Shown: in pieces, positions 33,765 through 43,889 of the stretch
Layout: every line of letters begins with the position of its first letter
Numbering within the stretch: the stretch's first letter is position 1
Position numbers and translations under genes: made by a program
Assembly (NCBI RefSeq): GCF_021130785.1
Contig: NC_060211.1
Span: 28,753,001-28,817,000 of the forward strand
Reading direction: 5' to 3'
Origin: Homalodisca vitripennis
Taxonomy: Eukaryota; Arthropoda; Insecta; Hemiptera; Cicadellidae
Length of the DNA: 64,000 nucleotides
The notes under the pieces: model-generated
The model's input: the letters and a program-made list of their open reading frames with translations, nothing else
Told to the model about the DNA's origin: nothing
Databases searched by the model: none

Positions 33765-35410
33765 ATGCTTTGTTTAGATTCGAAGTACATTAACATTTAC
33801 ATTAACTTCATTAAATGGGCAATAAATACGCAAACTTTATAAACAAAACTTATAAATAATGTAATTCTGAAGAAAATTATGTAAATTGTTTTTTTGTAGG
33901 CTAATAACAAAAAACACAAAGTTTAAAAAATTCAATGATTAATTAAATCAATACATAAAAAATAAGACAATAAATACAATTTCTGTGTACTAAATGACCG
34001 TTCTTCGCAAAAACAAACCATGTATAACTAGATATCTCTGTGCTTAAAATTAGGATTTTATTCAGTTATTCAAGTTATACAGCTGAATTTAGTTGTTTTC
34101 CACCAGGAAAGGTATAATAAAACATGTTTTTTTCATGCACAGTATTGGAAATCTTATTTAGTCTACAATCTGTTTGCATTCTACAAACGTCATATCCATA
34201 ATTATTGATAAATTTCGGTTTTGGAGACTTGTCTCCCTCGCAGAGCTTCAATGCATTAAAATAATTCAAAATCAATACACTTTTTTTGTTCGTTGTCCAC
34301 AAAACGTCATAAAAATACCCTTTTCAAAATCTTTTTTTGCAAAGCCAACTGTTGAATAAGGTTTTATGGTTTGTTACAAAAAGTTTGGAGGAGAGCAGTA
34401 ACAAATGTTTTTGTGTAATTGTATGTAACATACATATATGTTTCTTAAAATATTCTATTAAAATATAATATTATATCCAATTTTCTTAATATACTAAAAA
34501 AAATTATGTGGGGGTGACTGCTGTACACGGTACTGCAGTGACAGTCTCTCACCGGGAGGTTCTATTTCAACATCCTGCGTTTGACAACTTGATATTACTC
34601 ACAGCTTCCTCTCGCCTTCCTGCCGAACATACTCACTTCTGAAACTGAGTATTGGAACAAACTGCGCAGTTTTAGAAATATTTTTCCATAAGTTTTTGTT
34701 TCATTTTAGCAAGGCGGCTTAGTCAAAAGCAAATCTCATTAACTGGGAAGTAACGGTATGGTCAATTATCGGTCAAAAAGTGTAGACCTCTGACTAGTAT
34801 ATATATACTATATATGTGTGTATATTATATATACCAAATTTAAAAGAATAAAAACAACGCGTTATAGCCTTGAAATGAAACCATGTTTAATACTATCATT
34901 AAGGAGTTGTTAATTGTTATTACTAGCTAGAAAACAGCTATTAATGATGTGAAAAGCAATAAATAACAAACAATTAGGACTTGTACTTAATTAATTACTA
35001 CATGTAAGAAAGCATAAACACTCACCAACTAAAATTTATGTAATTATTTAATTTCCCAACTAATTTTAACAGTTTTTAAGTGGGATTAAAAGTTTTTGGG
35101 ATATAAAACTATGAAAAAGTTGAAATGCCACCATTTTTAAATGGAAAGTGATGATAACTAAGATGATAGTATTTCATGTTGTATAATTTTTACTGTACTT
35201 ATTTTAACATAACTGTCAAGTATCATGTTATTTGCTCCAACGGGTTCTGAGATGCAAGTTTTAAAATAAAAACGCATATGACAGACATACACTAAACAAA
35301 GGCGAGATAGGATATATGTTCATATGAACTTTTTTACTTGTTTTTGTGTCTACTATAACATACTGAAGTTGAGCCAAACCCTCGAGAAACACCCGGTGTG
35401 TTTATTTATA
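33765..35410. other. AT-rich intergenic sequence, nothing recognised
   Basis: Unique AT-rich DNA with a short TA-rich palindrome at about 34797-34835. No supported gene. Confidence 0.4.
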
Positions 35411-35411
35411 T

Positions 35412-35480
35412 ATACTTTTTGCGATTCAATGTTTATTGAAATTAAATAAGGCTATTGCCATTTATACAAATTGAATGTAA
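35412..35480 (+). repeat. 3' body of a tRNA-derived SINE (headless copy)
   Basis: TACTTTTTGCGATTCAATG, TTTATTGAAATTAAATAAGG and CTATTGCCATTTATACAAAT are repeated almost exactly at 35665-35733, directly after the tRNA-like head. This copy lacks the head. Confidence 0.8.
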
Positions 35481-35593
35481 ATAAAGTCATTTGACAGGTA
35501 TTTGGTCTTCCGATCATATGCTAGTTTTGGTTATTTAAACACATATGTGAAAGAAACAGCCAAATACAAAATAATTGAATCGTAAAATGTGAG

Positions 35594-35664
35594 GGCTCTG
35601 TGGTGTAATGGTAGCACATTCACCCGGCAAGTGAGAGATCCGGGTTCGAGTCCCGGCGGAGCAA
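35594..35664 (+). tRNA. tRNA-like sequence, probable SINE head (formal anticodon GGC)
   Basis: The 71 bases fold as a tRNA. A 7-bp acceptor stem GGCTCTG/CGGAGCA has one end mismatch and one G-U. The D arm is GTG/CAC, the anticodon stem TTCAC/GTGAG, and the T arm a perfect CCGGG-TTCGAGT-CCCGG. A box TGGTGTAATGG and B box GGTTCGAGTCC both fit the pol III consensus. The anticodon loop CCGGCAA gives GGC (Ala) with C instead of U at position 33, and the acceptor end mismatch is unusual for a working tRNA. A T5 run follows at 35668. Since the sequence after it is repeated at 35412-35480, a tRNA-derived SINE is more likely than a host tRNA gene. Confidence 0.55.
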
Positions 35665-35727
35665 GTACTTTTTGCGATTCAATGTTTATTGAAATTAAAT
35701 AAGGCTATTGCCATTTATACAAATTTA

Positions 35728-35790
<63 letters not shown>
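35594..35790 (+). mobile_element. tRNA-derived SINE with body and (TA)n tail
   Basis: Head 35594-35664 (tRNA-like), body 35665-35732, then a (TA)n tract at 35733-35790 that may be the expanded tail. The body resembles the 3' ends of insect LINEs (TTATTGAAATTAAATAAGG), which would allow trans-mobilisation; that last point is inference. Confidence 0.6.
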
Positions 35791-35793
<3 letters not shown>

Positions 35794-35867
35794 GCTAGAC
35801 AATATCAAATAGTACTCAATCAAATACTGTATAGTGAATATGTTTGATGATCCTAATTCTAGGTCAA

Positions 35868-36205
35868 CGTCAGATTTTAGACGCTGCACTAAGAAGAAGA
35901 TGAACTGGAGCTAAACTCAACCCTTCCCATCATAGCTAGGTTATGTATAGAAAACTCGATTGAATCACCGTGATTTGGATCGTATCAAAAACGCCGTAGT
36001 GCACTCAATTGTTCACCTGATGAGGTTATGAGATGACCTGTTGCTGTATATTTTAGAGTATAGGTGTTTCTGATTTGATATAGTTAGTTTTGAGCTTCTT
36101 TGTCACTGACTTTTTTGTCTAGTCACATGAACATGACTCCAGACTCCAGGTATAAAGTCTGTGAAGAATTTTAGGCGCTGCACTACGTGATATGTGAAAT
36201 GTAGC
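35868..36205 (-). repeat. GCTCCAGTTCACC family, minus-oriented copies
   Basis: GCGCTGCACTA/GACGCTGCACTAAG, GAAGATGAACTGGAGC, AAACTCGATTGAATCACCGT and GAACATGACTCCAGACTCC are reverse complements of parts of 9430-9560 and 10270-10460. Two partial units, 35868-36010 and 36120-36205, lie in the same orientation. Confidence 0.6.
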
Positions 36206-36246
36206 TAAACAACATTCACACTTTCAAAAAAGTTATGATAAGGAGC

Positions 36247-36540
36247 TAGAATAGAATAAAATAGAAACACTTCTTTATCGAGGTGAAATTAGGACAATAT
36301 GGTCCTTTCTTACATTTAACTTCTTAAACAAAATTAATCTTAATGTACAAAATAAGGCTTATTACAACCACAAGCCGTTCCCGGCTCTCAATTTGTTTGA
36401 TAGGATGTGGTAAGGAGTGCCATAATATACAGGCAGTAACGGTAAAGGATCGTTTATAGGTTGTGGTTCTGTGAATTGGAATTCTGAGACTTAGTGCACC
36501 AGACTGAGTTTTTCTTGCGCCACTCCCCGGCAAAAACTGA
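36247..36540 (-). mobile_element. 5'-truncated LINE, C-terminal RT fragment
   Basis: On the minus strand the frame 36533-36324 includes SGALSLRIPIHRTTTYKRSF then TVTACILWHSLPHPIKQIES, a layout found at the C-terminus of LINE ORF2 proteins (basic segment, Trp-x-x-Leu-Pro). The frame ends in the 3' UTR; the element closes with a TATTTTATTCTATTCTA tail at 36249-36265. No catalytic domain is left. Confidence 0.7.
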
Positions 36541-36544
36541 AAGT

Positions 36545-37900
36545 TTTCAGATCAATATTTTGGCGAATCTGCATTAATAACATAGTAAAATAACGAAAAA
36601 ATGCGAATCGATATTGAATCAGCTAATTTTAGAATTGATGACTGAATAAAATATTGCGTAACATGATTCCTTCGACGTAAATCAAACAGAAAGTGAATGC
36701 ACTAATTTTATGCTCTTTGCTTTAGTACTAAGGGCTATAGTCATGTCATTGATTACAGAACTGGAGTTAGCATCTGATATCGAAACAATCTCTGAATATT
36801 ATTATCATGGTAAAAGTTTTATACATTTCTTCCTTTGATGTATTAAAAAGACTTGATATTAACATTGACTGTATTAGTTACACAGAAGATATATCATTCA
36901 TAAGATCGAGGAGTGCTGAGGTTCAGGAGATTATTTCAGTTAGTTATGAGTTCTGGTGGTAGGGATGCTCCTTGTAACTTTTATTTTTACCGTTTACATG
37001 TTGTTTACTACCTTAACTAATTCTCACTCCACGGAACACAGTTCGCGCGCTCAATTATTTCTTGCCTCAATTAATCGCATTGGATTTTTCATCCTCTGCG
37101 TAACTAATAAAATCAAAGATGTCAATATTGCATATTATCCATATTTTGTTTTAAAATACTAAATTTTCAACGGTATTAATTTTATCCAAGGTAACAAGTA
37201 ATTTTTTAGGGAATTATTTTCTACGGTAAAGTAAAAAAACAAAAAACAAAAAACAAAATGGTGTTAACAAATTACGGAAATACTTTTAATCCTGTTTCAA
37301 ATTAGTAGCACAAAGTAAAAAATACGAAAGAAATAAAAAACAGGCGAACTCTAGGGCAGTGGTGTCATTTTTGTCGAGCGCCAAGCGTTTGATTACATTC
37401 TATTAATCCATCCTTTGCTGCAGGTTTTAAACACATGCGGTTTAACTAACATATCGGCTACCAACAGTTGTGTAATTGTCTTTCAGTGACATAAGCGTAT
37501 GCTTTGGCAATAAATACTACTGTCTTTTACTACACCCAATAACACAATTTATTTGCATAAGTCCCACGTAATACACCAGAACACGCCTTGGTGAGTTTTA
37601 TACCAAAACGTTTGGCGAGTAATTAATACCAAACTTTTAAAAGGGTTCAATAAACTACTGTTTATTCATTAACACCAATGCATTTTGTACTGCCATCATT
37701 CTTCCTAAGTCCAGGAGCCAAGAGATAATTTGCATTGTATAGGCAGACAACCTTGTTTTTTTTAAATCGGTATAAGGATTTCTCTTAAGAAAGGATTCGG
37801 TCGTTATCCACTCTATTATTGCTGAAGGCCGATGTTGTATTGCCCAAACTGACTTGTGTTTTCGAAGAGAACAATTCGTGTTTGCGAATATACCAAAGCC
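36545..37900. other. AT-rich intergenic sequence, nothing recognised
   Basis: Short AAAAAACAAA-type runs near 37228-37258; no supported gene. Confidence 0.4.
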
Positions 37901-37910
37901 AACTGAGATG

Positions 37911-38062
37911 CCCTAGGTCCGGTTCCGCGAATGGATGAATGCGCCCTACCGTTGTTGTCCCAGTCTATTATCGAGTAAGCTCTGTCGTAACATTACCGTG
38001 TACATACCTGTTACGTTACTATTGCGTGGTTCTGCTGATGAGTCACTCGAAACAATCCTATT
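37911..38062 (+). repeat. Dispersed repeat starting CCTAGGTCCGGTTCC, copy 2
   Basis: See 32722-32890. Both copies start at CCCTAGGTCCGGTTCC and diverge after AACAATCCTATTC. Confidence 0.7.
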
Positions 38063-38242
38063 CTGCTTTATTTTTGAAAAAATATTGATTTTGTTCGTTG
38101 TGATAAAAAACTCAAATTTTATGAACAGTTTCATATATGCAATACTTACACCTACTTAAATATTAATTAGTTTAATGTTCATTTAAAATGAATCCTGATA
38201 CATTAAACATTGTGAAGTATTGAGCATTGTTTCATTGAGGAC

Positions 38243-38676
38243 GTTTTGGTTCTCTTAGGCTAATAAGCTGAGCAATTGTTCTTAGTCCTAAAAGGGCCTT
38301 TGCGCTGCTCCTGGAGTGACAGGATATTCTGGGTGGTTAAGGTGGAAATAGGGGCCGCCTCTTGTCAAGATTCATGAGGAAGGGTTTTGGGGAATAATCT
38401 CAGTCATATGTCCTTGGAAGACAGGGAAGCCAGCTCTGTACTAGCCTCTCCAGTCAATGCATGAAGGGTTGGCGCAGCCCTTAACACCTACTCTCGCACA
38501 ATAGTACCTACCGATCTACTCTTGCACCTCAATATCCCGACATTGCGGTTAGTGAGGTGCCACCCCTGGACATCCTTAATGTTGTCCAGATTAAGAGATA
38601 CATCAGTTTTTGCTGTACCAGTGTAGGTTGAAATGGAGGTATACACCAGCCAGGAGTGAACCCTATTGGGGATGAG
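38243..38676 (+). mobile_element. ~434-bp retroposon-like repeat with 15-bp target-site duplication
   Basis: The element is flanked by the perfect direct repeat TGTTTCATTGAGGAC at 38228-38242 and 38677-38691. Internal blocks TTAGTCCTAAAAGG, GAGTGACAGGATATTCTGG, GGGGCCGCCTCTTGTC, GCGGTTAGTGAGGTGCC, CCTGGACATCC and TACACCAGCCAGGAGTGAAC recur in the same order at 55080-55565 and, inverted, at 42484-42960. There is no coding frame and no clear poly-A tail. A 15-bp duplication is typical of target-primed (LINE-type) insertion. Confidence 0.8.
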
Positions 38677-38869
38677 TGTTTCATTGAGGACTTAAGTTAT
38701 TAGTAAATCAAGCCGGTAAGGAAAGTGTTCGCAAGAATGGATGAATGTATGTTCTCGGTATGCCTGACATTGTATCTGAGTTGTGTGACGTACAGGGAAG
38801 AGGTTCCGCATCAAAGATGGTCTATTGAATGCAAATACAAATGCAAATTTTGGCATTTATAAGTAATAA

Positions 38870-39062
38870 CAACCCGGAAGTTGACATTTTGAATTTAACA
38901 ACCTCCTATACCATAAGTAGACAATAGGGCAGAAAGCAGAAGGTCCTTTACAGAATTAGGTTTCTCAGAACTACACCTGTACGTATTTTATTGATCGGGA
39001 CAAGAAAAATTCAGTTATGGCAATGGAAATAATTTATAATATTCACCAGGTGTTGATCACTT
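38870..39062. repeat. Degenerate dispersed repeat with CGGGACAAG block
   Basis: CCGGAAGTTGACATTTT, CAGAATTAGGTTTCTCAGA, TATTTTATTGATCGGGACAA and CAGTTATGGCAATGGAAAT are similar in order to blocks at 60868-61170, 61893-61985 and 63655-63925. Confidence 0.45.
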
Positions 39063-39069
39063 AACTTTT

Positions 39070-40380
39070 CGAAGCGTGCGGGAAAATGATTGTACTCCAA
39101 CTGTTGTTTAGTAGAATACTTGTCCGTGATAAGAAGATACAAGCGTTAAGATTATGAAACATAGAAATAAATACATCATTTAGGCGTACGAAAAATTGTT
39201 AACAAAGTTTCACAGGCGTATTTTAAGTAACCTATTTAGCTTAGATAACAATTCAAGAATATAATTTTTAACTAAAAAGTTCATACTGTAAATACAGAAA
39301 ATCATTCATTGCAGTTATAAAGAAATGTTATTTTAATAGTTTTTTTTTTTTATTTATATGAAGCTAAAAAGTTTGTAAACACTGAACTAGTTTAAATTAG
39401 TCAAAAATTTTAAATGTAAAAACAATATACAAAGAATATAGACGTCTTTCTATGATTTAGTTTGTTTTGCATTGTACAATAACAGTAATGATCTAAACGC
39501 AACCGAGAATATTTATTCAATTGTGACAAAGTTGAAACCTTGTAAAAATATTTATTTATTGAAAACAAAATATATAAATAAAAAATTAATTGCTGTAATA
39601 AATTAGCGGAAAGCGTGTCTGAGAGTTAATAACACTTAAACAATAAAGAAATTCACAAAAATTACAAAATTTTGTTTTTTTTTTTTGAGAAAATTACGAA
39701 TTGAAAAAAAAACAGTAAAAAATGTGCAGTAAAACAATTTATCATACATTGGTAGTGACCACTCTTTTGCATGTGTACATATTTTGTTATAAAACGGATG
39801 ATGTATACAATTCATTGTATACCCAAATTCTTTTTAACGTTAATTAGATACATCGCAGTGGCAATTAGTGAACTGAATTACTTACCCAGTAAGAATGATT
39901 TTGGGAGCACAATGAATAAAAATATCAAGAGAAACTATATTTTGTACAGTATTTTCATTCCCGTACATGCTGTAGTATATAACGACACACATGTGGTGAC
40001 TGGAACACGACTGTGTGGTCAAACATCCCTGATTGGCTAACCTTCACATAACTGCAGTGCAATTATGTGGTTATCACTAACCGACACAATCTTGTTATTT
40101 ATGACTTGTTATTTAGTTTTGTTAAGGGTATTGTTATTTGTACCAATATTGATTAATGTTAATTCCGTAATAACGCATTTTCATATATACATTTTGGTCG
40201 GTAATACTCGTGTATAAATTTTAAAGAGGTCTATGGAAAAATATGGTTTATTTTAGATAAGGGCTCTGAAAATTCAATAATATCTGCAATTTTTATGAAA
40301 AAAATGCATACATGAATTCATTTAGGGTTAAAATATTTATGTTGTGTTATATTTCTTTCTAATTAAATATTTGAACTGTG
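39070..40380. other. AT-rich intergenic sequence, nothing recognised
   Basis: Several poly-T and poly-A runs (39342-39351, 39673-39686). No supported gene. Confidence 0.4.
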
Positions 40381-40621
40381 GTAGCTGTGTTACTAATATA
40401 TATACAACCGCATGTGTAACTGACTGACTGACTGACTCACTCACTCACGTATACTAATTCTAACCTACTTCCAGATGAGTTAGAGACTTGAAATTTGGTA
40501 CACAGATAGCTTTCCACGTGTAACCACCAGGAAAATCCCGAAAAGTGAGAATTTTTCATTTTCAACCCCTCAAAAAAAATTCCCAAAAAATCGCGCATTC
40601 TTCACCCCTGCAGGCATTTTT

Positions 40622-41255
40622 TGTAAGCCCGATAGCGGGCGAACCGTTGGAGCTAGCTCGGATCTGACGGAAAATTCATAGTCAGGAATGAAGTGAACTA
40701 CAAAAAAGGTCAAATGACTTTTTGCTCTATCTTCCATGGTTAAGCGACAAAACGCTCGAACATTTGAAATTCCAGAGATTTTTTCGATAAAAATAATGTT
40801 TCAAGCCCGATAGCGGCCGAACCGTTGGTCGTAGCTCAAATCTGATTGACCCATCAAATTAGCAAATTGCGCGATCTACAGAAAAGGTCCAGTAATCTTT
40901 TGCCCTATCTCGATTGGTTTGGCCGAAAAACGTGATTATGTACAATTTTGTTGTAACTTTTACGCGAAACTTTTGTTTTTGGGGTCGATAGCGGCGAAAC
41001 CATTGGTCGGAGGTCAAAATAAGACTAATGTTTTATTTAGGAAATAAGATGACCTACAAAAAAGGTCCAGTGACTTTTTACTATATTTCCCTTAGTTTGA
41101 CCGCAAAACGCGATTAAGTGAAAATATTGGACATTTTCGCCTAAAAATTTACATTCCGGGCTTGATAGCGGCTAAACGGTTGGTCGTAACTCAAAACAAA
41201 TTTTAAACGGGATTTAGGAAATCACGTGATCTACAGAAAAGGTTCAGTGACTTCG
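40622..41255 (+). repeat. Four ~178-bp internal tandem repeats (plus one diverged copy at 41830)
   Basis: Units begin near 40627, 40805, 40983 and 41158 with GCCCGATAGCGGGCGAACCG or a variant. They share CGTTGGTCGTAGCTC, GATCTACAGAAAAGGTCCAG and TGACTTTTTGCCCTATCTC, then GTTTGACCGCAAAACG. A fifth diverged copy (GGCTAAACCATAGGTCGTAG, AAGGTCCAGTCACTTTTTG) lies at about 41835-41995, beyond the C-tract array. Confidence 0.85.
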
Positions 41256-41349
41256 GGAGTTGGCTGAGCGTTAGCTAAGCGTCAATAGTAGATAGGGACA
41301 GAGGAATATTTATTATGTTCACAGACACAATACCCTCTAAAAAAGGCCC

Positions 41350-41760
41350 AAGTGTGTCATTAACCCCCGGTAATATTAACCCCCCCCCCGGGGATTTCCT
41401 GGTATGACCTAATAACCTCCTGTACATTCAACCCCCTGATGTGTTAACCCCCCCTGGTAACATTAAACCCCCCCAGGGAATTTCCTGCCATGACCTCATG
41501 TCCGAATTTTACCAGTCACCAAATCTCTTAACCCCCCCCCCCCTGGGAAGATCCTGGTATGACCAGATAACCCCCTGGAGACTTATCCCCCGGTAACGTT
41601 AACCCCCCCTGGGAATTTGTTCATATGACCAGACAATATCCTGACGAAATTAAACCCCCTCTTGTCTTAACCTCCTTAACATTAATCACCCACCCAGGGA
41701 ATTTCTCGCCTTGACTAGATAGTCTCCTGGTGATATTAAACCCCCTGTTCGACTTAAAAT
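41350..41760 (+). repeat. Degenerate C-tract array (AACCCCCC ... GGGAATTTCCTG ... ATGACC)
   Basis: About seven irregular units of roughly 50-60 bases combine TTAACCCCCC runs, CTGGGAATTTCCTG and TATGACCAGATAA. C runs reach 9-11 bases near 41382 and 41532. All runs are on the plus strand. Confidence 0.8.
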
Positions 41761-42179
41761 ACTGCCTTGAGGTCGGTTTTTATTATGTTTATACTAAACA
41801 ATTCAAGATAGCTGACCCGTGCAGACTTTTCTCCCGAGCTCATTTCTGGCTAAACCATAGGTCGTAGATCAGATCTGAGCGCACAATCGAAAGACAAAAT
41901 TAAATTTCCAACAAGAAAGGTCCAGTCACTTTTTGTCGTATCTCTAACGGTTTAACCGCAAAATGCCCTCAAAGTCAAAAGTTTTTACGAATCCGGAAAA
42001 AAATCTATGAAAAAGGTCAATTTTTAAATCCCTTGTCATTTACTTAATGTCCGGACTTAACCAGTCACCGAATTCCGCTTATCCCCGAATTTGCAAGCGT
42101 TTACTTTGGGGGCCTGGGGGCGTAGCCCCCAGCGAGCCGAAGGCGAGTATGTATATAATGATGCTCCAAGTAGGCTAAG

Positions 42180-42480
42180 CCTGAGAGGTTAACTATTTAT
42201 TTCTCATTTTATCTATTAAAGAATTGTCTTTGTTTGTTTGTGTGAGTGGAAAAGAATGCTTAATTCTTGTAATATGAAAAAATAATGGCTAAAAGTTATA
42301 TAATTAGTCATGTTTGTGGATTCTTTTAGTTAATGTTACATGCATACAGTAATTAATGTGATAATCTATTTATATAAATTTATTGCGAGAATAAAGTGCT
42401 TTCTTGTATTCTTCATCAATCTTTTGTATTGATATAACTATAACCTCACCCTCTCAAACTCTTTAAACTTTATTGTTGAT
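42180..42480. other. Short AT-rich spacer, nothing recognised
   Basis: Unique AT-rich DNA between the composite element and the inverted ~434-bp family copy. Confidence 0.4.
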
Positions 42481-42483
42481 GAT

Positions 42484-42960
42484 TTACGATTGGCGCTAGG
42501 TAGCAAAATGTCAATTATCCCTCCCTATCCCTCAATCACTCCACTGGAGGGTTCACTTCTGGCTGGTTTATACCTACCAGAGAACTTAAAATGGGGACAG
42601 AAAAAACCGATTTTCCACTTAAATGTAGACAAGCCATTGGGTGTCCAGGAGCGGCACATCACTAACTGCTAAAGTCAAGGTATTTGGGTAAGAAGGGTTA
42701 TTATTGGAGTAGGTGGAGTCTTAATTTTCAAGGCTTTTTTAATCCTAAACATAAGGGAATACTTTTCTCCCAGTTTCCTCTGCTCTGTTTGACTGGAAGA
42801 GGCTGGAAAAGTGCTTGCCTACCCTTCTTCCAAGGACACACAATTGAGATAGTTCCTCTCATCATGGGATCTCGACGGGAAGTGGCCCCTACCACCTATC
42901 CTAATTATCACACCGGAAGGAAGTAGCGCAAAAATCCTTTTAGGACTAAGTGCAATGAGG
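42484..42960 (-). mobile_element. Inverted copy of the ~434-bp retroposon-like family
   Basis: Read on the minus strand it has CACTTAGTCCTAAAAGGA, GGGGCCACTTCCCGTC, CAGTTAGTGATGTGCC, GCTCCTGGACACCC and GGTATAAACCAGCCAGAAGT, in the same order as 55080-55565. Two plus-strand frames of 60 and 80 codons through it are antisense chance frames. Confidence 0.8.
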
Positions 42961-42991
42961 GGTCTCCTCATCCCAAATAAAAAAAACCCTC

Positions 42992-43003
42992 GGTCACGTG
43001 ACC
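42992..43003. promoter_or_regulatory. Palindromic E-box GGTCACGTGACC
   Basis: A perfect 12-bp palindrome around CACGTG, of the GTCACGTGAC type bound by USF/MiT bHLH-ZIP factors. It starts a GC-richer unique block. A binding role is inference. Confidence 0.3.
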
Positions 43004-43520
43004 AACAGTAATTTATAATTAAACCAGAGTATACGATTTCGCGGGAACCTCAAGCAGTTAATTAATGCTGATTAGTGCGGCCTGGTATTACAGGTCCACG
43101 GGCGATGGGACTGTGCGATTGTGCAATGAACAATGGCGCCGCGCAGTGAAAGTACCGGTAATTATTTCATGTCGTCAGTCACACCTTGTGATTATGGTAA
43201 TGGCGATCCACCTCGCGGCCTTGCGAGCCAGGAAGGTTTTCGTACAGCTGGCCGGTCATCATTTCCTCTCACAGTCATCATCATCGTGGGCGATAAGCTT
43301 TATGTACAGAGAGAAAGAGACAGAAGTTCTTCTAAGTGAACCAATCTGTCTCCACTTGTATTTATGACAATACAGTGGCTTCCGTATTTGTACAGTTGGA
43401 GGAATGTAGCTGTGCTCGTAGGGTCCTAATACTACCCTTTCAAAAAATAAACGCTATCTGTATGGCGGGTTGCGTTTACGTGCTAGCCGCTGAGATGAAG
43501 GCGCAACAATCTCTTTAACG
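43004..43520. other. GC-richer unique block, no gene confirmed
   Basis: Includes AACAATGGCGCCGCGCAGTG and CCACCTCGCGGCCTTGCGAG. A 100-codon plus-strand frame (43065-43367) crosses it, but it has no recognisable domain and no supporting splice sites. Regulatory sequence is as likely. Confidence 0.25.
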
Positions 43521-43699
43521 AATTTAAACTCACGATTTCGATTTACAGATTAGTATTGACAAATATTTTATTTTTAAAAACGCGTTAAACAACACTCTAA
43601 CAACTGAAAAACAAGGATAAGTCCTATTATTGCTATTATTTGGTATTCTCTTGTTATTTAATTCCACAAAAAATCAGCACTGTCACAATACAGACTGAT

Positions 43700-43885
43700 T
43701 GTAGTGAGTGTGACGAGTAATTTGGCTCAGTACGAATCCTGAAAGGAGGGTTTTACCCATGAGTCACGGGAAATGTTTTCGGGACGCAGCGCATAATGCT
43801 ACCCCGCCACCCCTCCCGCCGATCACCACACGCTCAAGGTCACGCGCGCAGCTAAAGTCCTCGAACTGTAGTTTTGGTGAGAGGG
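43700..43885. other. GC-rich block
   Basis: Contains ACCCCGCCACCCCTCCCGCC and GAGAGGGGGGAGG. No open exon or repeat partner was found in the window. Confidence 0.3.
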
Positions 43886-43889
43886 GGGA

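Larger units (their letters stand above)
40393..42155 (+). mobile_element. Composite noncoding element with internal repeats and a GC-rich terminal hairpin
   Basis: The left end has TATATATAC and then ACTGACTGACTGACTCACTC. It continues with TTGAAATTTGGTACACAGAT, four ~178-bp repeats and a C-tract array, and ends with GGGGGCCTGGGGGCGTAGCC, whose CTGGGGGC-GTA-GCCCCCAG can fold into an 8-bp hairpin, followed by CGAGCCGAAGGCGAGTATGT. No transposase or other protein is encoded. The limits are inferred from the change of composition. A Helitron-like element was considered, but the CTRR terminus is not visible next to the hairpin, so the class is open. Confidence 0.55.

Noticed and set aside
40393..42155. 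Helitron identity for the composite element
   Set aside because: The terminal hairpin is suggestive, but no CTRR end follows it and no 5' TC boundary or Rep/Helicase fragment is visible; the class is left open.
42490..42926. Two plus-strand frames of 60 and 80 codons
   Set aside because: They lie antisense in a copy of the ~434-bp noncoding repeat family.
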